Positions 8,401 to 14,820 of a stretch of DNA of 16,822 nt are shown piece by piece. The notes under the pieces were generated by a model. That model did no database searches and was not told where the DNA came from. It worked only from the letters and a program-made list of their open reading frames with translations. Both the position numbers and the translations under genes were made by a program. The stretch spans positions 1 to 16,822 of the forward strand of contig CAMHIH010000008.1 in NCBI GenBank assembly GCA_946185175.1, in the 5' to 3' direction. How positions within the stretch are numbered: the stretch's first letter is position 1; every line of letters starts with the position of its first letter. This DNA is from an uncultured Candidatus Saccharibacteria bacterium (GTDB lineage Bacteria; Patescibacteriota; Saccharimonadia; Saccharimonadales; Saccharimonadaceae).

Positions 8401-11400
8401 ATGACTGGAACGGTGATAAGTTCTACTTCACGCTTTATGGTCAAGACGGTAAGGCAATTGGCGATCCGGTTGAAGTGTCGGAGCAGACCAATAAGGAAGT
8501 CACTTTTAACTTCAACTACACTGAGCCAGGCGAATATACTTATACGATCAAGGAAACGACTGAAGACGGTACGGTCGTAGAAGATGGTACGTTTAAGGAT
8601 CGTGGCATTGTTGGTGATCCAAATGAAGTTACCGTGACAGTAAAAGTTGCTGACGGCGGCTTAACTGGCGACGAGGAAATGCAGGGTAAACTTTATATCG
8701 TCGATGGTTATCCAGTTGTAGATAGTGACGCTACAATTACGAACACTTATAAGTCGGTCGGCTCTTTGCAGCTATATGCAAGTAAGTTGCTTACTGGTCG
8801 TGATTGGCAAAATGGCGATAGCTTCACCTTTACGCTTTACCAAATTAATGAAGATGGCGTAGAGACAGCAGTTGAAGGTGTTGATCCAATTACGATTAAT
8901 CAAGAGAATTATCAAAGCAACGTAGCGTTTAAGACGATTAACTATGAAACCTTTGAGGGTAATAGTACTGAGATTAAGTATGTAATTCGCGAAGACACAA
9001 GTAGTTTGCCAGAAGGCGTTGAGGCTACAACTGGTTCAGTTACGATTAACGTGACTTTGACCAATGATCATCATGGACACATCATTACGAACTTCGATAA
9101 TAATGAGTATGTCGCGGCATTTACGAATACCTACACGACAAAACCAACTACGGCTCCATTGCAAGTAGCAAAAACTATCAAGGATGAAACTGGTAGCAAG
9201 AAAGATGGTAGCTTTACCTTTGAACTTCAGAAGAAAAATGAAGAGGGTGAAGGCTACAGCGTAGTAGAAGATATTGATCTTACGACGAATAATTTGAGCG
9301 GAAGCAAGTCATTTACGGATTTAACGTTTAATAAGGCTGGTACTTATAAATATAAGGTCGTTGAGCTTGAGGGAAATACGAATGGCTTCACGTACGATAG
9401 TACCGTCTATGATGTGACGATTGTCGTAAAAGATAATACTGATGATGCACAATTGTATATAGAAAGTACTACGATTACTAAGGATGGTAAACCAGCAGAT
9501 GCGATTGAATTTAAAAATACCTATAAGGCTGATGCATCTGACGCAAAGGTGAAGTTTGATATCGAGAAGATTTTGACCGGCTTTGCGGGCGAGACTCCAG
9601 CAACCTTTACTTTCAATATGACTGGCGATAAAACTGGTAGTGTTGAAATTACTGGTGCCGGCTCGGCAAGCTTTGGTGAAATTTCTTACGATAAGGTTGG
9701 TGAGTATACCTACACAATTTCCGAGCAGGACGATAAGGCTAAAGGCTATACTTACGACAAAACCGTATATACCGTAATCGTCAATGTTGCCGATGAGGAC
9801 GGTAAGCTTGTGCCTCATACTGAAATCAAGAAGGGCGAAGAGACTGCAAACGAGATTAAATTCGAAAACAGCTATTCAGCTTCCGGCGAAACCACTTTGA
9901 AGATTACGAAAGCCTTTGATGGCGATGAACGCGATTGGAGCAATGAGAGCTTTGAGTTTGAATTGACTGGTGATGGTATTGAGCAAGCTATGACTGCAAC
10001 GGCCGATGCTGATAGTAACTGGTCCGCCACATTTGACGCGATTAACTACGAAAGCGCTGGCAAATACAAGTATACGATTACCGAAAAGGAGAGTGGTCTT
10101 AAAAACGTAGAACCGTCTGCGCCAGTTGAAGTTACCGTAAACGTAGTCGACAATGGTGACGGTACTTTGACGGCTACGCCAACCTATACCAACAATGCGA
10201 CTATCACGAATACTTATACGACGACTGGTACGACCGCAAAGCTTCATGTTGATAAGGAAATCGATGATCAGTCTGAAAGTGGCGTGGATGGCATATTTAC
10301 CTTCACGCTTTCCGGCGATAGCTATTTTGACACTCAAAATGTTACGACGAATGGCGGTAAGGGCGGTGCTGACTTCAAGAATATTGAATTTGGTAAAGCT
10401 GGTACTTATAACTTCACACTGAAAGAAGTAAAGGGCAACGAAGCTGGCTATACTTATGACGAAAAAGAGTATGCAGTCGAGATTGTCGTGAAAGATAACT
10501 ACGAAAAAGCTCAGCTCGAAGTAGAGAGCATCAAGATTGATGGCAAAGACACTTCAAGTATTACGATTACTAACGTTTATAAAGCAACAGCTGCGACCTA
10601 CGAATTGAAGGTCAAGAAGACTTTGAATGGTCTCGCTCAAGGCCTCGAGCCAGCAACATTCAGCTTTGAATTGGCTGGTGACGCAACTGGCACACAGACG
10701 ATTAGTGGTGCTGGTGAAGCAACGTTTGGTCCGTTTACTTATGAAACGGTCGGTACTCATAGCTACAAGGTTACTGAGACTAAGGGTAGCGCAGGTGGTT
10801 ATAGCTATGATGGCGCAATCTACACGATTGATGTTGAAGTTGTAGACGAGGGCGGAAAGTTGGTCGCTAAGCCTACTATTAAGAAAGATGGCGAAAGCGC
10901 AACGAGTGTTGAATTCGTAAATACCTATAAGGCTGAGGGCAGCATTGATCTTTATGTAACGAAAGACGTACAAGGTCGCCCATGGCTTGATAGTGATAAG
11001 TTCGAGTTTACGCTATTTGACGAAAGCGGCGAAGCCGTCGGCGAGCCTGTGACGGTCGATAGTGAAAACAAGACTGCGAAGTTTACTTTAACCTATTCAG
11101 AAAAAGACCATAACCAGAAATATAACTATACGATTTCTGAGACTGGTACTTTGCCGGCCGGCATGACCAAGCCAGCAGATATTACTGCCACGGTAAGCGT
11201 GACCGATAACGGCGACGGTACAATGAAGATTGAGGCTACGGATGGTGGTAAGTATACCATCGTAAATAGCTATAAGGCCGAATCAGTTGATACGACGATT
11301 CGCGTCAATAAGAAGATTGACGATCAATCGAATAGCAATAATAATAATCATCCGATTGGTGGTACATTCTACTTTACGCTTGAAGGTGAAGGCTATTCTG

Positions 11401-12503
11401 ACTATCAAGCTGTCGGCTTGCGTGGTGGCATACTCGAAGGCGGCGTCGACTTTAAGGCAATTGAGTTTACTGAGGCTGGTACTTATACTTACACTTTGCA
11501 AGAAGCTCAAGGCGCCTTAGGTAACTTCACTTATGACACAAACGAGTACACGGTCTTGGTTGTCGTTGAAGATAACTACGAGACGGGCAAGCTTGAAGTT
11601 AAAAGTGTCACGATCGCGGGTGATGAAACGAAAGAATGGACCATTACTAACATTTATAAAGCCGATCCTGTTGATGTTCAGTTCGAAGTAACCAAGGTTC
11701 TCAATGGTATGAATGATGGTGTCGAGCCAGTGGAATTCGAATTCGAATTAACTGGTGACGGCATTGAAGAAGCCCAAACCATTACGATTAAGGGTGCTGG
11801 TTCGGAGAAGTTTGATCCAATTACCTTCGAACAAACTGGTACTTATGAGTACGAGATTGTAGAAATTGACGGCGGTGCGGCTGGTTACCTTTACGATATC
11901 GCGAAGTATATTATCGAGGTGACCGTAACTGATGAGGGCGGTAAGTTGGTCGCCGATGTTCAAATCAAGAAGGACGGTCAGAGCGCAAGCAATGTCACCT
12001 TTGAGAATAACTACGAAGCAACGCCGATTACCGATTATGCGATTGAGGTTAATAAGGTACTTGAAGGTCGCGAATTGAGAGAGGGTGAGTTTAGCTTTAC
12101 GCTCTATGACGAAGAAGGTAACGAAGTCATGACCGTATTGAATGACGCGGATGGTAAAGTTACATTTGACGGCCTAAGCTTTGAGAAGCCTGACACGTAT
12201 GTATTCACCGTTAAGGAAAATGCAAACGAGAATAATAGTGACGTTGAATTCGATGAAAACGAGTACACGATTACGATTGTTGTAAAGGATAATGGTGAAG
12301 GTGAATTGGTAATTGAGTCGGATGATAGTTCGGATGTAACCTTTACTAATATCTATCACGAGCCAGGTCGCGGCGATACGCCAGAAAATCCGAAGACCGA
12401 AGATGGTATCATGCGCAATATCGCGATGCTAGCAATTTCGGTACTTGGACTAATTGGAACTGTCGTATTTGGCAAGCGTAAACTTGCGGAAGACGAAGAG
12501 TAA
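5424..12503 (+). CDS. Giant VWA-domain pilus adhesin with tandem isopeptide domains and NPKT anchor
   Basis: A 2359-aa exported, wall-sorted surface protein. It starts at GTG 5424, with GGGAG 9 nt upstream. A signal peptide (1 to about 35, cleavage after SAYA) precedes a VWA domain with a complete MIDAS: DSSGS (82-86), Thr235 and Asp262 (SDGNPT). A Tyr-rich insertion (about 88-160) lies between the first MIDAS loop and the next helix. Two or three CnaB/Ig-like modules follow (about 525-979), then eleven Spy0128/FctA-type domains of about 105-130 residues (980-2312). Each of the eleven keeps the strand-A Lys, the Glu of a Y-x-(Y/F)-x-(I/V/L)-x-E motif and the last-strand Asn needed for a self-formed Lys-Asn isopeptide bond. 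The C-terminus has the sorting signal NPKT (2322-2325), a hydrophobic helix and GKRK, fitting a class B sortase. Only four Cys are present, as two close pairs (281/291, 748/754). It is probably the tip or stalk adhesin contacting host or partner cells; the ligand is unknown. Confidence 0.9.
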   Translation: MSLSKRFRNLAAAFLMALSTVAPMGGALVRSAYAEGSDNIKPISGKTVVPNGDGTYTITLSVKGTAKTETESTKANVVVVFDSSGSMDYDTTVDKYEERTYGRYGYVNGSYVQLYYISNNGNYRAVGNNDSHSTVYYVDESSDTGYTQYEGIRYRQNGQQKRLDVAKNAVNGLADKLLEYNSTSGVSDMVQMAFIDFASTVKEDTTHITSLQNAPTTSIDTFKSWVNATDSDGGTNWEAALSAANNVNFGDNDPTYIIFVSDGNPTFRVTSHGNNNDEYDCTNMWGQHYHCDVPEGAHGNGFNDSLGYNLADAQAVAATITSNTNNTLYAVGVFGDANNMRNLDSKAIYKDAADQAALNAAFDDIVDSITNSLSLEGVKFTDGITDMTSVAAINGVATNFTYTLNGNNWADAPAATFTDSDDGQKQVVWNVGELSDGDEATVSFVVWPSQEAYDLVADLNNGDKEWSDEYASEVVKDGDNYSLKTNTEWPKLEYTVVQRITDKDGNVTENKTPGSDEIHTIGSASLDNEELIVSKQWKDELDKTQAEKIKSIKFNLYRDNKNSVYKEYTLTAANDWKGDEVAVAPGVMISASSERAKQLIAGGIGTVNGDWLILESGHDYWFEEVKDSSSDFAEYLEHFDLTKYQYHPMMVNGVLRNVIFADDGSIESIEDFDADKGLYAENTIKGGINIEKKLDGVDVGQKFEMTVYLVDAEGKALPEHEANTESESAYSYDYKVYYNNEKSIKEHCASAEPCDTGHKFGTGNNFTESIRPGDVIRVVNVMTGAYFRVVENEELLPIGYKHVDTTYQIGAKENPSDAEPTYSAYKDTDTATIGGEKYYAVKGNYASRAIVENKYTSADLNIKKIINLVHGDKDITNKKFNFEVTLKNGEKALEGDFAYTIVSAKGETVSNGTISADNNVIELGDGETATIKDLPVGASYEVKEVEANKNGFTTSVSGSQKGELTENGANLVYTNSYSAAPVSTEVTIKKDFNDWNGDKFYFTLYGQDGKAIGDPVEVSEQTNKEVTFNFNYTEPGEYTYTIKETTEDGTVVEDGTFKDRGIVGDPNEVTVTVKVADGGLTGDEEMQGKLYIVDGYPVVDSDATITNTYKSVGSLQLYASKLLTGRDWQNGDSFTFTLYQINEDGVETAVEGVDPITINQENYQSNVAFKTINYETFEGNSTEIKYVIREDTSSLPEGVEATTGSVTINVTLTNDHHGHIITNFDNNEYVAAFTNTYTTKPTTAPLQVAKTIKDETGSKKDGSFTFELQKKNEEGEGYSVVEDIDLTTNNLSGSKSFTDLTFNKAGTYKYKVVELEGNTNGFTYDSTVYDVTIVVKDNTDDAQLYIESTTITKDGKPADAIEFKNTYKADASDAKVKFDIEKILTGFAGETPATFTFNMTGDKTGSVEITGAGSASFGEISYDKVGEYTYTISEQDDKAKGYTYDKTVYTVIVNVADEDGKLVPHTEIKKGEETANEIKFENSYSASGETTLKITKAFDGDERDWSNESFEFELTGDGIEQAMTATADADSNWSATFDAINYESAGKYKYTITEKESGLKNVEPSAPVEVTVNVVDNGDGTLTATPTYTNNATITNTYTTTGTTAKLHVDKEIDDQSESGVDGIFTFTLSGDSYFDTQNVTTNGGKGGADFKNIEFGKAGTYNFTLKEVKGNEAGYTYDEKEYAVEIVVKDNYEKAQLEVESIKIDGKDTSSITITNVYKATAATYELKVKKTLNGLAQGLEPATFSFELAGDATGTQTISGAGEATFGPFTYETVGTHSYKVTETKGSAGGYSYDGAIYTIDVEVVDEGGKLVAKPTIKKDGESATSVEFVNTYKAEGSIDLYVTKDVQGRPWLDSDKFEFTLFDESGEAVGEPVTVDSENKTAKFTLTYSEKDHNQKYNYTISETGTLPAGMTKPADITATVSVTDNGDGTMKIEATDGGKYTIVNSYKAESVDTTIRVNKKIDDQSNSNNNNHPIGGTFYFTLEGEGYSDYQAVGLRGGILEGGVDFKAIEFTEAGTYTYTLQEAQGALGNFTYDTNEYTVLVVVEDNYETGKLEVKSVTIAGDETKEWTITNIYKADPVDVQFEVTKVLNGMNDGVEPVEFEFELTGDGIEEAQTITIKGAGSEKFDPITFEQTGTYEYEIVEIDGGAAGYLYDIAKYIIEVTVTDEGGKLVADVQIKKDGQSASNVTFENNYEATPITDYAIEVNKVLEGRELREGEFSFTLYDEEGNEVMTVLNDADGKVTFDGLSFEKPDTYVFTVKENANENNSDVEFDENEYTITIVVKDNGEGELVIESDDSSDVTFTNIYHEPGRGDTPENPKTEDGIMRNIAMLAISVLGLIGTVVFGKRKLAEDEE
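8361..12359 (+). repeat. Eleven tandem FctA-type domains in a three-domain super-repeat
   Basis: Domain starts, read from the translation, are near 8361, 8757, 9141, 9531, 9882, 10224, 10587, 10935, 11280, 11664 and 12021. Three sequence types recur. Type A begins with a W- or R-containing stretch such as GRDW or GRPW. Type B carries a DDQS-like or KKDG stretch. Type C carries LTG/LNG followed by EPATF and GAG. The order is A, A-B-C, A-B-C, A-B-C, A, with a period of about 1.05-1.1 kb. Copies have diverged at protein and nucleotide level, so the duplication is old and not a recent slippage product. Domain 9 has a small Asn-rich insertion (NSNNNNHP). Confidence 0.75.
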
Positions 12504-12522
12504 AATAGCTCGAGAACTTAAG

Positions 12523-12549
12523 AAATCCCCCTGTTAGAGGGGGATTTTT
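12523..12549 (+). terminator. Rho-independent terminator after the giant adhesin
   Basis: A perfect 9-bp stem AAATCCCCC (12523-12531) / GGGGGATTT (12539-12547) with a 7-nt loop runs into a T5 tract (12545-12549). It begins 20 nt after the adhesin stop, so the giant gene and the pilin gene can be made from separate transcripts. Confidence 0.88.
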
Positions 12550-12550
12550 G

Positions 12551-12598
12551 TTGAGCAATAATTTTATTCAATTATATTATACTCGTGCTTTTTATAAT
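12551..12598 (+). promoter_or_regulatory. Promoter region of the FctA-like pilin operon
   Basis: A perfect TATAAT lies at 12593-12598 but with no good -35 at 17 nt. A second arrangement is TTGAGC (12551-12556, 4/6) with TATATT (12573-12578), spacer 16. The very AT-rich 12556-12600 stretch suits a promoter. It follows a strong terminator, so some promoter is expected here. Confidence 0.5.
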
Positions 12599-12673
12599 AT
12601 CGAGGCGCTGTTTTAATGGAATGGTAAAAACTTGGTGGCCATAAGTTTTGCGAATGTTAATAAAAGGAGGATG

Positions 12674-13771
12674 ATGAAAATCTTGAAGAAGTTTGCATTG
12701 TTTTTGGCGGCCGTGATGTCTTTTGCGCCAGTTGTTCCAGCAATGGCGCAAGCGGTAACTTTATCGGATAGCTCAACGGCGACGAGCGTAGTGGTGACGC
12801 GAGAAGTGTCTGGTGTGAAGAATCCGGTGACGGCGACTTTTGGCTATTCGTTAGCGGAGAGTAAGAATAATCCGGCCGTGATTGGCGGATTAGCGACTGG
12901 TTTCGAAATTAGTTTTAATAGTGTGATGCCAAATGCGGAGAAGGTGGCAAGCGTTGATTATAATTTAGATTTATCTAGTTTAACTTTTACGAAAGTCGGT
13001 GATTATGTAGTCACACTAAAAGAGGTTTCTTCATCGGACGAAGTAAACTATCCTGTTGATGCTAGCAATAAATATGAGATTCTAATTTCGGTACGTAATC
13101 AACTCGATAATGACGGATACCCGACCGGAGATTTGACAGTTACTTTAATTCCGCAAGTTGTTAATAAAGACGGCGATAAAACTGACGTTGCATTGTTTAA
13201 TTCTCGGGCCGATCGCACTTTCATAGAACTGGAAAAATATGTGTCGGGCGATAATGCTGATTTGGGTGAATATTTTAAGTTTAGGATTGATTTTGCGAAC
13301 GCGACGGAAGGTGATGTTTTTACGATTTCCGGACAAGATAGTACGGTAGTTTATCACGGCGACACGATTGTGACGCAGAGTAGCTTTGTAGTAGGGCAAG
13401 ATAATTACGTATATCTAAAAGATGGACAAAAAAATGAACTTGGTATCGATGCGGATGATTATAGCGAATTGCCGATTGGTTTAAGTTATTCGATAACAGA
13501 GCTTGATGCGTCAGATTACGATACTTATATCGATGGCGCTACGGAGAATAATAAAACTTCTACAGCGAAAACGACCGAATCGCGTTCCGGCGTCCAGATG
13601 ATGCTAATGGGCGCTAATTCTATTAGTCAGAACTTTACTTCATTTGAAAACGTAAATAATACGAGCGTGGCGACTGGCGTCAATTCGGTTATATTACCGT
13701 TCATGATTATCGCTTTACTTGGAGTAGTGAGTTTTGCCATCTATTATGCAATCTCAAAAAGAAAACAATAA
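12674..13771 (+). CDS. FctA-like pilin subunit, wall-sorted
   Basis: A 365-aa exported protein with two Ig-like pilin domains. The frame is open from GTG 12632, but ATG 12674 (or the adjacent ATG 12671) is preferred because AAAAGGAGG (12662-12670) precedes it and a proper signal peptide then begins MKILKKF and ends AMA before Gln26. Domain 1 (about 30-180) has Arg43 where the isopeptide Lys is expected. Domain 2 (about 183-330), similar to the FctA/DUF7601 kind, keeps Lys188, Glu276 and Asn326 as a plausible isopeptide triad. The C-terminus carries VATG (332-335), a hydrophobic helix and SKRKQ. This resembles the VPTG-type sorting signal of FctA backbone pilins. It has no Trp or Cys in the mature part. 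It is probably the polymerising pilus backbone or base; it lies between the giant adhesin and the assembly genes. Confidence 0.82.
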   Translation: MKILKKFALFLAAVMSFAPVVPAMAQAVTLSDSSTATSVVVTREVSGVKNPVTATFGYSLAESKNNPAVIGGLATGFEISFNSVMPNAEKVASVDYNLDLSSLTFTKVGDYVVTLKEVSSSDEVNYPVDASNKYEILISVRNQLDNDGYPTGDLTVTLIPQVVNKDGDKTDVALFNSRADRTFIELEKYVSGDNADLGEYFKFRIDFANATEGDVFTISGQDSTVVYHGDTIVTQSSFVVGQDNYVYLKDGQKNELGIDADDYSELPIGLSYSITELDASDYDTYIDGATENNKTSTAKTTESRSGVQMMLMGANSISQNFTSFENVNNTSVATGVNSVILPFMIIALLGVVSFAIYYAISKRKQ

Positions 13772-13780
13772 TTAGTAGGT

Positions 13781-13804
13781 GGCCGGGCTTTTAGCTCGGC
13801 CTTT
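13781..13804 (+). terminator. GC-rich hairpin between pilin and assembly genes (attenuator-like)
   Basis: GGCCGGGC (13781-13788) and GCTCGGCC (13794-13801) pair over 8 bp with one G-U, a 5-nt loop and a short TTT tail. It begins 9 nt after the pilin stop and ends 1 nt before the next start codon, occupying the place where a ribosome site would be. The short T-tract suggests partial rather than full termination, which would give much more pilin than assembly enzyme. It could equally limit translation of the next gene. Confidence 0.6.
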
Positions 13805-13805
13805 G

Positions 13806-14111
13806 ATGATGAAGATTCGAAAGAGATGGCGCGATAGTGAGACGCTGCAAAGATTGATGCGAGTGATTATCTTGCTCGGTATTATCTATTTTTGTTTTGG
13901 GTTTGCGCTAGGTTTTTACTATGTTAGTGAACCGAATGGCGAACTTAGCGATGGTGATTTGGTAGTGTACGAAAAGATATGGCGACGATATGATTCTGAC
14001 GATGTATTATTGGCGCAAGGCGAAATTAATTGCACAAATGAACTGGGCGGTAAAGCGATTGATGGGCGAGTGTTGCTGATCGTAAAGATAAGGAATTATA
14101 CCAATGAATAG
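13806..14111 (+). CDS. Short signal-peptidase-like protein, SipA-like pilus assembly factor (tentative)
   Basis: A 101-aa membrane protein with one N-terminal helix (about residues 15-38) followed by a short extracellular part. The block LSDGDLVVYEKIWRRYDSDDVLL resembles the segment after the catalytic Ser of type I signal peptidases (usually L..GDLV...R....GDVV). The Ser of the S-M-x-P motif is not found in register, and a Gly sits before RV (about residue 84) where the Lys of KRV would be. In streptococcal FCT pili, SipA is a signal-peptidase relative lacking both catalytic residues and aids assembly; position and form here fit that role. ATG 13806 or 13809 is used; no Shine-Dalgarno is visible because a hairpin abuts the start. 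The stop TAG overlaps the sortase start by 8 nt. Similarity is weak, so it could also be an unrelated small membrane protein. Confidence 0.5.
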   Translation: MMKIRKRWRDSETLQRLMRVIILLGIIYFCFGFALGFYYVSEPNGELSDGDLVVYEKIWRRYDSDDVLLAQGEINCTNELGGKAIDGRVLLIVKIRNYTNE

Positions 14112-14790
14112 GTTTTTGCGTGTTATTGAATGATTCCTTGGATTCATCTTATTATTGAGCGGCGGGGTATTATTAGCGGTTGGCATTTTTGCTTTGTGAG
14201 ATTCACGCAATGTGTTGCAGAGTGCGGAAACGTTTGCGGAAGATGCGATATTTAATGATGAGTTATTTGACGATAATGCTGCGATAATTGGGTGAATTCG
14301 CATTGATGGAACAGAAATTAATCAGCCAATCGTACAGGGCGAAGATAATGACTATTATTTGAGACATAATTTTCGCGGTGAGTATGCAACTGCTGGTAGT
14401 GTATTTATGGACTATCGGAATGCCAGTGATTTTAGCGATGATTTTATGATTATCTATGGCCATCGAATGACAGGGCATTTGATGTTTGGAGACGTGAAGT
14501 TGTTTGCGGATGTAAGTTTTTTCGAGGAACACTCAGGCGGCACGATTCGAGTAGGCGATAAACTTTATGAGCTACATATACTGGGCTACGGTGTAATTGA
14601 CGCTTGGGATGATTTGTATGAAATGAGAAGTTATCGAAATGGTAAGAATTGGAAAATTGTGACTGGATTTGCGGGCTCGGCTTTGCACTGGCGCGGACAA
14701 TATAATGGCGGAAGAATAGTAATGCTGTCGACTTGCAACAAGGACTCAAAAAGACGTCGGGATGTATTGATTGTCGAGATGAGGCATTAG
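14104..14790 (+). CDS. Class B sortase with three in-frame UGA codons
   Basis: Read with UGA as Trp, this is a complete 228-aa class B sortase, the cysteine transpeptidase that joins pilins or anchors them to the wall. An N-terminal membrane helix (about 11-31) is followed by the sortase barrel. Catalytic residues are His120 (IIYGHRM), Cys211 (MLSTCNK) and Arg218 or Arg219. The motif IIG-UGA-IRIDGTEINQPIVQG matches the family pattern VGWIxIxGTxIxxPVVQ. UGA codons lie at 14131 (codon 10), 14197 (codon 32) and 14293 (codon 64); there is no TAA, TAG or frameshift before the final TAG. Three later Trp (168, 183, 196) are TGG. The start ATG 14104 is supported by AAGGA 9 nt upstream and by overlap with the preceding gene. 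Under the standard code only a fragment from about codon 86 would be open, lacking the helix and the first strands. Either UGA is read as Trp or this is an oddly preserved pseudogene. Confidence 0.8.
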
Positions 14791-14820
14791 GGGTGCTGAG
14801 TATTGTGTGCGGTAGCGCCC
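14791..14820. terminator. Weak hairpin between convergent genes
   Basis: GGGTGCT (14791-14797) and AGCGCCC (14814-14820) can pair over 7 bp with one G-U and a 16-nt loop, immediately after the sortase stop and up to the stop of the convergent gene. The next T-run on the plus strand is about 7 nt further on. It may end both transcripts, but the structure is modest. Confidence 0.35.

Noticed and set aside
9321..9818. Long minus-strand open frames inside the giant adhesin (also 9876-10337 and 10554-10973)
   Set aside because: They are antisense shadows of a strongly biased coding sequence; no ribosome sites, promoters or recognisable domains.
8361..12359. CRISPR array or recent DNA-level tandem repeat
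   Set aside because: The periodicity is in protein domains; nucleotide copies have diverged and there are no short identical repeats with spacers.
14104..14111. Programmed frameshift fusing the SipA-like protein to the sortase
   Set aside because: An 8-nt ATG/TAG overlap with a proper ribosome site is ordinary translational coupling; no slippery heptamer was seen.
14104..14790. UGA read as Gly (genetic code 25 of Gracilibacteria and Absconditabacteria)
   Set aside because: The giant adhesin alone has very many Gly codons and none is UGA, and Gly does not fit the VGWIxI motif at codon 64.
14104..14790. UGA as selenocysteine
   Set aside because: Three UGA codons at non-catalytic positions, with the catalytic residue an ordinary Cys (TGC), do not fit a selenoprotein.
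14359..14790. Internal TTG start at 14359 as the true sortase gene
   Set aside because: It would remove the membrane helix and the first strands of the sortase fold, including the conserved IRIDGT-PIVQ block, and no ribosome site supports it.
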